This document shows positions 26,130 through 34,500 of a stretch of 64,000 bases of DNA, piece after piece. The notes below the pieces were generated by a model that saw only the letters and a program-made list of their open reading frames with translations, was not told the origin of the DNA and did not search any database. Origin of the DNA: Neolewinella antarctica (GTDB lineage: Bacteria; Bacteroidota; Bacteroidia; Chitinophagales; Saprospiraceae); assembly GCF_011927835.1 (NCBI RefSeq), contig NZ_JAATJH010000001.1, positions 1,255,104 through 1,319,103 on the forward strand, read 5' to 3'. Position numbers and translations under genes: made by a program. Each line of letters begins with the position of its first letter. Position 1 is the stretch's first letter.

Positions 26130-27188
26130 TCAACCCGGCCGCTCGCCCCGGAAAGGCAGGTTAATCGTTTCTCCGATCAACCGCTCCCCCATTCCGTTTT
26201 CTTCCACCAACCGCCGCGCCCAGCGGATCGGCTCCCCCGCCGGCTCGTTACTCAGGTCGTAGGTCCCGTAATGCATCGGCCACCAGAGCCGCGCGCCGAG
26301 GTCTTTAAATCCTTGAAAAGCTTCCGCCGGGTTGGCGTGGTTTTCTTCCATCATGTAGTCCGGCGCGTAGGCACCGATGCCGAGCATGGCCACGTCGATG
26401 TTGGGGTAAAGCGTGCCGATTTCCTTCCAGTAAGCGGTTTTTGCGGAATCACCACCAAAATAGATGGTGTTTAACCCATTCCCGGCCGGTTCACCGATCC
26501 GCTCGATCATGAAGCTGCCCCAGAGGACTTGGTTAAAATCCAGCAAACCCCGGCGGCACCAGTGGCGGCTGGGTAAATAGGTAATCCGTACTCCCGTACG
26601 TTCCGTTCCGAATATCTGGTACCAGGCGGCTTCTTCGATGACGGTTGCGGGGCCTCCCCGCTGCTTATCCGCTGTATCTACCCACCCCTGAATCACGTTC
26701 GTTAGTCCGAGCGGGCAAAGAATTTTCGTGACGGTGGTGCTGGACAGGAAGCGTTTGATGGACTTCTCGTCCACGTGGTCGCGGTGATCGTGGCTGAGGA
26801 GCAGGAAATCGACGTCGGTAATGTCTTCCGGGCCGAAGGGAGGCGATACGCGGCGGGGCACGAACGGCATGTCGCGCAACTGCGGGTCGATCAGGATCCG
26901 TACGCCATTTAACTGAATCAGGAAGCAGGCGTGGCCGAGCCAGACGATCCAGTCTTGGGATTTGTCCGTTAAGTAGGCTGCGTCCGGACTAACGGGCGGC
27001 CGAAAATCATCCGCTTTTTTCTCCTGGCGCTGCGGGTTGGGGCTAACGAGCATTCTCAGCAGGTTCGACCACTCGGGGCGGAAGGGGTCCCGTTCGTATT
27101 TGAATTCTTGGTCCGCAAAAAGATTGCCTTTACGATCCGCTTTGGCGGCGATGAACGGGAGGCTGGGGTTCTTGAGGTACTGCATCAC
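26130..27188 (-). CDS. metallo-beta-lactamase-fold hydrolase, NAPE-PLD-like
   Basis: The 352-aa protein has the motifs of MBL-fold enzymes related to N-acyl-phosphatidylethanolamine phospholipase D: WLGHACFLIQ, the metal ligand set SHDHRDHVD, the late ligand His in PSRHWCRRG, YFGGDSA and the C-terminal WWPMHYGTYDL. Zn-dependent phosphodiester or lactone hydrolysis is expected; the substrate is not known. No signal peptide is seen, although the first 25 residues are unusual for the core. It could start one codon later (MQYL). Confidence 0.85.
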   Translation of the reverse strand: MMQYLKNPSLPFIAAKADRKGNLFADQEFKYERDPFRPEWSNLLRMLVSPNPQRQEKKADDFRPPVSPDAAYLTDKSQDWIVWLGHACFLIQLNGVRILIDPQLRDMPFVPRRVSPPFGPEDITDVDFLLLSHDHRDHVDEKSIKRFLSSTTVTKILCPLGLTNVIQGWVDTADKQRGGPATVIEEAAWYQIFGTERTGVRITYLPSRHWCRRGLLDFNQVLWGSFMIERIGEPAGNGLNTIYFGGDSAKTAYWKEIGTLYPNIDVAMLGIGAYAPDYMMEENHANPAEAFQGFKDLGARLWWPMHYGTYDLSNEPAGEPIRWARRLVEENGMGERLIGETINLPFRGERPG

Positions 27189-27320
27189 AAAGCCCCAACG
27201 CCCAACGTGGCGTTTCGTTATTATCTCGCGGAATAAGAATTTGATGTCAACGTACTACCAATATTTTACGTGAGGTCGACGCACCTACCTTCCCCCTTCC
27301 GTCATGAGCCCGGAGACAAC

Positions 27321-27677
27321 CTACAAGCCAAATTCTTCCCTGGCCTTTCGCGTCAAGCTTCCCACCACCAGGTCGTAGCTGTGGTCGACTAGCTCGAAAA
27401 CCAACGATTCGCGCAGGTCGCCCTCGTCGATGTACAGCGTATTCCAGTGCCGCTTATTCATGTGCCAGCCCGGCCGGATCGCAGTGTGATGTTCGCGGAG
27501 TTGCGATGCGCGGTCGGGGTCACACTTAAGGTTGACGCGGAGGTCGGGATCCTCGAGGCCGGTGACCGCAAACATTTTGCCGGCTACCTTAAAAACCAAG
27601 CTGGTGGGTCCGAAGGGTAAACTTTCGGTGGCGGCTGGTTTGGCGAGTAGGTAATCCCGTAGGGTGTCGATCGTCAT
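27321..27677 (-). CDS. MmcQ/YjbR family protein
   Basis: ATG 27675-27677 gives 118 aa, 3 bp after the stop of the DoxX-like gene. Family features are the N-terminal TLRDYLLAKPAATESLPFG, KVAGKMFAVTG, NLKCDPDRASQLRE and PGWHMNKRHWNTLY, matching the compact alpha/beta fold often described as DNA-binding-like (CyaY-like fold). Its function is not known. It is cotranscribed with the upstream membrane protein. Confidence 0.88.
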   Translation of the reverse strand: MTIDTLRDYLLAKPAATESLPFGPTSLVFKVAGKMFAVTGLEDPDLRVNLKCDPDRASQLREHHTAIRPGWHMNKRHWNTLYIDEGDLRESLVFELVDHSYDLVVGSLTRKAREEFGL

Positions 27678-27680
27678 CAA

Positions 27681-28043
27681 TTAGGTGATTGCGATAACCG
27701 TCGGGTGCCCATCCGCGAGGCTCGGACGGTAGAGATAGGCACCTACGTAGAGTATAGTGTTGAGCACCATTGCCGGCAGGGGAAACTCGCCTTCGATCAA
27801 CCAGGCGGCACAAATTGCGCCCCCAAAATAGCTCGCGCCCAGGATGACACCCAACATCCGTGTCTTCGGGATGGCCAGCGCGATCACAATGGCAAATTCA
27901 GTGGCGGCCAGGATGTAAGGGACGTTGGCGTTACCGAACGATTCGCCCATCTCGGCGGCACCGATGATTTTGAATATTCCCGACCCTATTAGGGCGAGCC
28001 CGACCAGGCCCAAGAGGATTAACCCGATTTTTTGCTTGCTCAT
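27681..28043 (-). CDS. DoxX-like four-helix membrane protein
   Basis: The 120-aa product has four hydrophobic helices with the DoxX-type pattern: GLILLGLVGLALIGSGIFKI, a loop with Met-Gly-Glu, EFAIVIALAIPKTRMLGV and a third part with a conserved Gly-Gly (SYFGGAICAAW). DoxX-like proteins are linked to membrane redox or carotenoid processes, but the role of this type is unknown. It is the first gene of a two-gene unit with the MmcQ gene. Confidence 0.8.
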   Translation of the reverse strand: MSKQKIGLILLGLVGLALIGSGIFKIIGAAEMGESFGNANVPYILAATEFAIVIALAIPKTRMLGVILGASYFGGAICAAWLIEGEFPLPAMVLNTILYVGAYLYRPSLADGHPTVIAIT

Positions 28044-28223
28044 AAACCTGTATTTTTCACCGCGACAAACGCACCCATAAATAACGGATGGATAAATCTA
28101 CGCCGTTTAAACCCACCCGTACGATCTAATTTCTGTAGACAAAACAATTAAATAATAGTTGCACTCGCAATTACTTCTAGCAAAATTCTCTCTGCCGTCA
28201 CCCCGAAACAGTATATTCACGGT

Positions 28224-29519
28224 ATGAAAATCGGCACCACCCTCCTTACCCTGCTCTTCTCCCTTTGCCTGGCTACCGCCCCGGTAGCTATCGGGGCGCA
28301 AGAAGGGCTTACTTTTCTACACTGCGGAACTATCCTCGATGGGGCCGGTGCTACGATGAGAGAAATGACGATCGTCGTGGATAATGATAAAATACTGCGT
28401 ATTGAGAAGGGGTATCTGGGCGCGGACGCAGGTGCGGAGGTAGTGGACTTAAAGCAAAGCACCGTCCTGCCCGGCCTCATCGACCTGCACGTGCACGTCG
28501 AAGGCCAGTCCAGCCCCGGCAGCTACCTCGAACGCTACACGATGGACCCCGCCGACGTGGCCCTACGCGCAACCCTTTACTGCCGACGAACCCTCGAAGC
28601 CGGCTTTACGACCGTCCGCGACCTCGGCGGCACGGGCGTAAACGTCTCCCTGCGCAACGCCATCAACAACGGTACCATTACCGGGCCCAGAATCTACACC
28701 GCCGAAAAATCCATCGCCAGCACCGGTGGCCACGCCGACCCCAGCAACGGCCGTAGCCGCGAACTCGAATTCGACGCAGGGCCCAACGCCGGCGTCATCA
28801 ACAACGCCGACGAGGCCTGGAAAGCCGTCCGTACCCGCTACAAAAACGGCGCGGATTGCATCAAAATCACCGCAACCGGCGGCGTACTTAGCGTGGCCAA
28901 GGATGGGCAGGGGCCACAATTCCGCACGGAGGAGATCGCCGCCATCGTCGCCGCCGCCAAGGACTACGGGATGCATACCGCCGCCCACGCCCACGGCAAG
29001 GAGGGGATGGAACGCGCCATCCGGGGCGGCATCACGACCATTGAGCACGGCACGTACATGGACGCCGAGACGATGGACCTTATGATCGAGCACGGTACCA
29101 TCTACGTCCCTACCCTACTGGCCGGTGCGTTCGTGGCCGAGAAAGCGGAAATCCCGGGTTATTTTCCTGCGGTCATCGTTCCGAAAGCCCGCGCCATCGG
29201 CCCGGCACTCATCTCTACTTTCGGCGAAGCTTACCGGCACGGCGTCAAGATTGCCTTCGGGACGGACAGCGGCGTGAGCGCCCACGGGGAAAATGCCAAA
29301 GAATTCGCGTTGATGGTGCAAGCGGGCATGAAACCAATGGAAGCGATTATGGCCGCTACTTCGGTGGCCGCCGGCGTACTGGGCCGCGGGGAGGACCTTG
29401 GCCAGATCAAGACTGGCTACGTTGCCGACCTGGTTGCCGTGGCGGGCAACCCTCTGGAGAACGTGCGCCTGTTGGAGTCCGTCAATTTTGTGATGAAAGA
29501 AGGCGTCCGCGTCAAATGA
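28224..29519 (+). CDS. secreted amidohydrolase (imidazolonepropionase/prolidase-like)
   Basis: This 431-aa metal-dependent hydrolase has a signal peptide (about 1-25, ending VAIGAQ). Metal ligands of the amidohydrolase barrel are in place: DLHVHVE (His89, His91), the bridging Lys of CIKITATGG near 213, HAHG near 255, EHGT near 273 and the catalytic Asp in GTDSG near 348. It belongs to the group acting on dipeptides (Xaa-Pro, Xaa-Arg) or cyclic amides. Residues 66-72 (GADAGAE) come from dispersed repeat copy 7, and the signal peptide end comes from a TAGCTA palindrome. It is followed by the HTH gene after 10 bp, so they may be cotranscribed. Confidence 0.9.
   Translation: MKIGTTLLTLLFSLCLATAPVAIGAQEGLTFLHCGTILDGAGATMREMTIVVDNDKILRIEKGYLGADAGAEVVDLKQSTVLPGLIDLHVHVEGQSSPGSYLERYTMDPADVALRATLYCRRTLEAGFTTVRDLGGTGVNVSLRNAINNGTITGPRIYTAEKSIASTGGHADPSNGRSRELEFDAGPNAGVINNADEAWKAVRTRYKNGADCIKITATGGVLSVAKDGQGPQFRTEEIAAIVAAAKDYGMHTAAHAHGKEGMERAIRGGITTIEHGTYMDAETMDLMIEHGTIYVPTLLAGAFVAEKAEIPGYFPAVIVPKARAIGPALISTFGEAYRHGVKIAFGTDSGVSAHGENAKEFALMVQAGMKPMEAIMAATSVAAGVLGRGEDLGQIKTGYVADLVAVAGNPLENVRLLESVNFVMKEGVRVK
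28278..28297. repeat. TAGCTA-type palindrome in the amidohydrolase gene
   Basis: GCCCCGGTAGCTATCGGGGC, palindromic but for one pair. It encodes part of APVAIGAQEG at the signal peptide end. Confidence 0.65.
28420..28435 (+). repeat. dispersed 16-bp GC repeat, copy 7 (in amidohydrolase)
   Basis: GCGCGGACGCAGGTGC, one change from consensus; in frame as GADAGA between the N-terminal beta strands of the amidohydrolase. Confidence 0.75.
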
Positions 29520-29529
29520 ATTAAGGTGC

Positions 29530-30549
29530 ATGGAATTTCAGCGACGCTACTTCGAAAAATTACTTGACCAGCACACCTCCAAACTGGAGATGGTGCAACA
29601 GATTACCCAAGTTCTCAACCTGAGTAAGGACGCGGTGTACCGCCGCTTACGGGGGGCGACTTCCCTGACGGCGGACGAGATGTTCCGCCTCCAACAGCAC
29701 TACCGGTTTAATGATACACCAGGTGACCACACGCTGGGGAGCAACGCTGCGCGCGCCGGTACGTTCCAGTTCAGTTTTGGCGAGCGGCAGATCAAGTCGC
29801 CGGACGACTACATCGAGCAGCTGGAAGGACGGCTGCGGCAAGTCAGGGAGTTAGCTGGCTTGCGGTTACTCATCGCGAGCCCAGGAATACCATTCTTTCA
29901 CGAGATGATTTTTCCCCGGCTTTTTGCCTTTAAACTGTTCATTTACGGCAGCACGTGCTGGGACATCCCCGGGTGGCGGGATTTACGTTTCCGGCCGGAA
30001 ATAATCGACCACCAGGTACTGGACAAGGTTTATGAAGTGGGCCGGTTTTCGTACACCGTGCCGGGGCGGGAGCTGTGGACGATGGGAATCCTTAACGCTA
30101 CGCTCGACCAGATCGAGTTCATGTTGATGTCGGGCCGCCTGGCCGACGATCAGCAGGCCTTTTTACTACTCGACGACGTGGACGATCTGGTCAACCACCT
30201 GGAGGCCATGGCCAAAACCGGTCGCAAGTTCTTGCCGGGGGAAGATTCCAGCACCGGTGCTCGTTTCTTGCCAGCCCAGAATGAGTTGGCCAATAACGAT
30301 AACGTGATCCTCATCGATTCTCAGCACACATCCACTTTTTTCGCTACGTACATCATGCCCAACTTTTTGCAGTCCAGCGACTCGGTCATTTGCGACATGG
30401 CGAGGGATTGGTTCAACAACATCGACGAGCTGTCAACGCCCCTCGGTGCCTCGGCGGGCCGCCAGCGACACTGGTACTTCAACCGGCTGCGGCAACAAGT
30501 TGCCAATACGCGGGAGCGACTGAGTAGTCAGTCCAGAATTAAATTTTAA
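29530..30549 (+). CDS. HTH protein with large unclassified C-terminal domain
   Basis: The 339-aa product begins with a helix-turn-helix-like segment (LEMVQQITQVLNLSKDAVYRRLRGATSLTADEMF, residues about 19-53), similar in style to the BetR/XRE heads found in many Bacteroidota regulators. The rest is soluble, with no sensor or enzyme motif that I recognise; it includes DDQQAFLLLDDVDDLVNHLEAM. The gene lies 10 bp after the amidohydrolase and could control or be controlled with it. DNA binding is inferred from the N-terminus only. Confidence 0.6.
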   Translation: MEFQRRYFEKLLDQHTSKLEMVQQITQVLNLSKDAVYRRLRGATSLTADEMFRLQQHYRFNDTPGDHTLGSNAARAGTFQFSFGERQIKSPDDYIEQLEGRLRQVRELAGLRLLIASPGIPFFHEMIFPRLFAFKLFIYGSTCWDIPGWRDLRFRPEIIDHQVLDKVYEVGRFSYTVPGRELWTMGILNATLDQIEFMLMSGRLADDQQAFLLLDDVDDLVNHLEAMAKTGRKFLPGEDSSTGARFLPAQNELANNDNVILIDSQHTSTFFATYIMPNFLQSSDSVICDMARDWFNNIDELSTPLGASAGRQRHWYFNRLRQQVANTRERLSSQSRIKF

Positions 30550-30604
30550 TTCTCCTTCTAGCCGTCACGTCAAATATTGCAACCAAATCACATACGACGC
30601 GTGC

Positions 30605-30612
30605 TATCTTTG
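30605..30612 (+). promoter_or_regulatory. Bacteroidota -7 box (TATCTTTG) of a candidate small RNA
   Basis: TATCTTTG matches the consensus exactly. The nearest TTG upstream (30577-30579) is about 25 bp away, longer than usual. No start codon with a sensible frame follows before the terminator. Confidence 0.6.
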
Positions 30613-30616
30613 TGGC

Positions 30617-30730
30617 GCACCAATTACTTGCTACAACAACAATTAGTAAAACAACACGAACGTATTTTTTTCTTTTATTCTGAAACCCTTTGACTTAATC
30701 GACGCCGGACTTACCGGCGTCGATTTTTTT
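30617..30730 (+). ncRNA. candidate small RNA with own promoter and terminator
   Basis: Between the -7 box at 30605 and the terminator at 30697-30730 lies about 115 nt with no credible reading frame. The 5' part is A/C-rich and unpaired, and there is a U-rich tract near 30665. It does not match tmRNA, 6S RNA, SRP RNA or RNase P RNA in any way I can see. It ends inside the stop codon of the convergent DUF4294 gene, so a longer transcript would be antisense to that mRNA. Confidence 0.5.
30697..30730 (+). terminator. strong intrinsic terminator
   Basis: AATCGACGCCGG pairs with CCGGCGTCGATT around ACTTA and is followed by a T-run of seven. Its last bases overlap the stop codon of the minus-strand gene ending at 30729. 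Confidence 0.92.
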
Positions 30731-31361
30731 ATCGCGTTACCCGCGTGCTGTCCGCTACCGTTCCGGGGACGACGTGGCTGACGTCGAAGTCGTCGAGCAC
30801 CATGTCCAGGATCGGGTCTTCGCCGATGGTGTATTTCTGCTTCAGGTGATGGCCGTAGAGCCCACCGAGGGTGGCCCAGTAGCGAGCCGTCATGCCGCCG
30901 CGCAGCCCTTTAATCAGGTCGTAGATCGGCACGTCGATCTCGTTTTCGATCATGGCGATGAGGACTTTGCCCTGGGTCTTAGACATCTTTTTCAGCGGTC
31001 CTTCAAACTTCTCCTCCAGCTCTTTCTGCAATTTTTTATTGTAGCGCTTCCGTTCGCGCCTGTTCATGTTCTGGGTCATGTACTCCGTCTCCCGAAAGAT
31101 CCGGATCGCGTCGACCGCGTATGGGTAAGCGCGGCGGGCGTAGATGCGGTAGCGCCGGTACTGCTTGTAATCTTCCTTCGATTCGAACGCATCCGGGGAG
31201 GTAACGGACATGTCCGCCAGTTGCGCCACGATCAGCGTGTCCCCACAATCATCAATGACGTAAGGGTAGTATTTTCCGTCCACCCTGGTATAGCCAGCCG
31301 TTTGGGCGCGGACGCAGGTGCAGAAAAATGACAGCAGGAGCAAAGCGAAGAGGGTACGCAT
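30729..31361 (-). CDS. secreted DUF4294 protein
   Basis: ATG 31359-31361 gives 210 aa with a signal peptide (MRTLFALLLLSFFCTC). A longer frame to 31460 would begin upstream of the promoter box at 31392-31399. The DUF4294 pattern is clear: ALADMSV-like strand, a basic helix RRYRIYARRAYPYAVDA, a Lys/Arg-rich coiled region (MNRRERKRYNKKLQKE), then KTQGKVLIAMIENE and YDLIKGLRGGMTARYW. This is a Bacteroidota-specific family of unknown role. The end of the signal peptide (CTCVRAQ) is encoded by dispersed repeat copy 8, which may have changed its cleavage site. Confidence 0.85.
   Translation of the reverse strand: MRTLFALLLLSFFCTCVRAQTAGYTRVDGKYYPYVIDDCGDTLIVAQLADMSVTSPDAFESKEDYKQYRRYRIYARRAYPYAVDAIRIFRETEYMTQNMNRRERKRYNKKLQKELEEKFEGPLKKMSKTQGKVLIAMIENEIDVPIYDLIKGLRGGMTARYWATLGGLYGHHLKQKYTIGEDPILDMVLDDFDVSHVVPGTVADSTRVTR
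31306..31321 (+). repeat. dispersed 16-bp GC repeat, copy 8 (signal peptide of DUF4294 gene)
   Basis: GCGCGGACGCAGGTGC on the plus strand, antisense to the gene and read as CTCVRA at the end of the signal peptide. Confidence 0.75.
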
Positions 31362-31391
31362 ATTTTGGGTACTTAGAGGATAGACACGAAC

Positions 31392-31399
31392 CAAAGGTA
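31392..31399 (-). promoter_or_regulatory. Bacteroidota -7 box (TACCTTTG) of the DUF4294 gene
   Basis: The minus strand reads TTTACCTTTGG, 30 bp before ATG 31361. It supports that start over the longer frame. A TTG about 8 bp upstream is too close to be the -33 box. Confidence 0.55.
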
Positions 31400-31520
31400 A
31401 ACGCCCAACCAAAGAGCTAGGTACTTCTTTAAATGGTTCCGGTGAGTTTTTGGTGGACAAAAGACTGTTAAAGTACCCTTCTGTCCACCAATTGACCGTA
31501 CGTCAAACTACGCCACTTGC

Positions 31521-34500
31521 TTAACGGATCAAGTAGACCCGCCCGGCATCCGTCGTTACTTCATCGTCCTGCCAACGAATGGAGAACCGCACGACGTAGT
31601 CACCGACGGGGTAATCTCCTCCGTCCCAACCGATGGTCTGAACCTCCTCGCCCGGCTCCGCCTCGAACACCAAGCCACCCCACCGGTCGTAGATTTGGAG
31701 CGATTCCAGGGCTCCCCTCCGGGTACCATTGTAAACGGTCAGCACGTCATTGATGCCGTCGCCGTTCGGGCTAAACGCATTGGGTAGGAAGGATTTACGC
31801 TCAATGAATACATTGACCATCGTCGAATCGCTGGCCGTGCAGCCATTTTCGTCCGTCATCACGACTCCAGCCATGTTATTTACTTCCGGGCGTAGCTCCA
31901 TGATGGGGCAGTCCAGACAGTTTACCACGGCTAGCGTATCGGCCGTCCAGAACAAGTACTTGTACTCGCCGGTGCCGCCGGTGCCTTTCGTGGGTATGGT
32001 CGTCCATTCTCCGATGGGGGTTGCGAACAACCTTTGGGTCAGGTTAGGGGCGAGTACATCTGGTTCACTGATTTTAACCGTGCTCTGCGCACCGAGTATT
32101 TCATTCGGAGCTTCACCGTAGTAGAGCCGCACTTCGTAGTCTCCCGCCGGGAGGTCCGTGAGCAAGCTATCCGTCGTGAAGGGAAGTCCGTTACAAGTGG
32201 CCTTGGTGAACGTGCCATCCTGCGTAATATTTAGGGTTCCGTCGCTCATACCGAAGCAACTCAAGTCGGTATAGTCAAGTAGTAAGGTGAGATCGGGAAT
32301 CGCAATGATGTTGATTTGGTAAACCCGCACGGCGGGGCAGCCGGCGTCATTCACGAACTCTTCGTTGATGGTCGTATCCCTTTCAACTATCAAATCACGC
32401 CCGTCGAGGGTAATCGCCAGCGGTCCGTAATTATTGACTGGAATAATCGTACGAATTAGCGCCTCGCTCTGGGTCAAGTTTACCAAACGGGTTTCCACGC
32501 AACCGCTAGGGTAAGTAATTTGGAGCTCGAAAGTCCCCACGTCGAGGCCCGTGACATTTTCACCAAACCCGATACGTCGCCCGTCAAGCGTCAGGATGGC
32601 GCCAGACGTCCGGGCTACCCCCGTTACTTGAATACCGCCGGAGTTCGGTACGCCACAATCTACCGAGTCGAGTACGATGGCGGCAATTGCCCTTGGGTTA
32701 TCCGCCAGACTAGCCGTGTAATCGACTAAACTGTCACACTGGCCCGGCCGGACGTACCGCTCGGTGAATTGGGTATCCCGGTTAATCTGATAGTATTGCT
32801 GATCGGTCAGGAAAGGCCCCGGTGCGCAGAGGTTCACCGCCACCTGGACTACGGGAGTTACCGTTACGGTATACGTCTGGACGCTGTCGCAGCCGACGGC
32901 GGAGACCAGGGTCTCGGAGAAGACCGTGTCCTGCGTAATGAAATAACTGCGGTCGTTCGGCCGGTACGAACCCGGTTCACAGAGATTAGCCGAAGACTGC
33001 CCCGTGATGGGAGCGGTTACGGTAACGCGGTAGGTTAATACGCTGTCGCAACCGTTTGCCGCTTGGTAAGTCTCCGTAAAGCTGGTATCCTGGGTAATGT
33101 AGTAACTAAGCGAATTCGGTTGGTAGGCTCCCGGCTCGCAAAGATTCTGGGGAGGCAGGGCTATTTCTATGCGGCCAATGGTAACGAAGTAAGTGTGGAC
33201 GCTATCGCAAGAATTAGCCAGGGTGTAAGTCTCCGTAAAGCTCGTATCCTGCGTGATGTAATAATCGTCCTGGTCCGTACTGAAATTACTTGCTTCGCAC
33301 AGTAATGGGGAAGACTGCACCATTCGGAAACCACCGACGGTGATGTTGTAAGTTTGGATGCTATCACAACCACTCGGCAACAAGTAAGTCTCCTTGAAGC
33401 TGGTGTCCTGCGTGATGAAGTAACTGTCTTGATCCGTGACGTATAGTTCTGGCTGACAGAGGTTTTGCCTGGTCTTTTCTTGCTTAAGTCCACCGACGGT
33501 GACGACGTAAGTATGGGTACTATCACAACCATTCGCTAGCGGATAGATCACCGTCAGGCTCGTATCCTGCGTAATGTAATAATCCTGCTGGTTAACCGCG
33601 TACACGCCCGGTTGGCAAAGATTTTCGGAAGACTGGTCCGCCACTGGCCCACTGACGGTTACCCGGTAGGTGAGGACACTGTCACAACCATTCGCCGCTT
33701 GGTAAGTCTCGGTAAAAATGGTATCCTGCGTAATGTAGTAACTCCGCTCGTTCGGCTCAAATAATCCCGGCTCACAAAGATTCTCGGGGGGAAGCGCCAC
33801 GGCGATACTACCAATGGTGACGACGTAAGTATGCACGCTATCACAGGAATTAGCCAGGGTGTACGTCTCCGTAAAGCTGGTATCCTGCGTAATGTAGTAA
33901 GCATCCTGGTCCGTGACAAAACTGCTGGCTTCGCAAAGCAACTGCTCGGAAGTGATCATTCTAAACCCGCCAACGGTGATGTTGTACGTATGGATGCTAT
34001 CGCAACTATTGACCAGGGAATAGACCTCCGTGAAACTCGTATCCTGCGTGATGTAGTAGGTTGCTTGGTCCGTTACGAATGACTCTGGTTGGCAGAGGTT
34101 TTGTCCGGACTCTTCCAGCTTGAGTCCGCCCACGGTAACTACGTAGGTGTGGGTACTGTCGCACCCGTTCGCCAACGAATAGATTATCGCAAAGCTCGTA
34201 TCCTGCGTAATGAAGTAATCGCGCTGGTCGACCGTATAGACGCCCGGTTGGCAGAGGTTTTCGGAAGTCTCGTCCGCTACCGGGCCGCTGACGGTCACGC
34301 GGTAGGTCAGCACACTATCACAACCGTTCGCCGCTTGGTAAGTCTCCGTGAAGCTAGTATCCTGCGTAATGTAGTAGCTCCGCTCGTTCGGTTCGAAGGT
34401 TCCCGGCTCACAGAGATTCTCGGGGGGAAGTGCTACTTCAACGCGGCCGATGGTGACTACGTAAGTGTGTACACTATCGCAGGAGTTAGCCAGGGTATAA

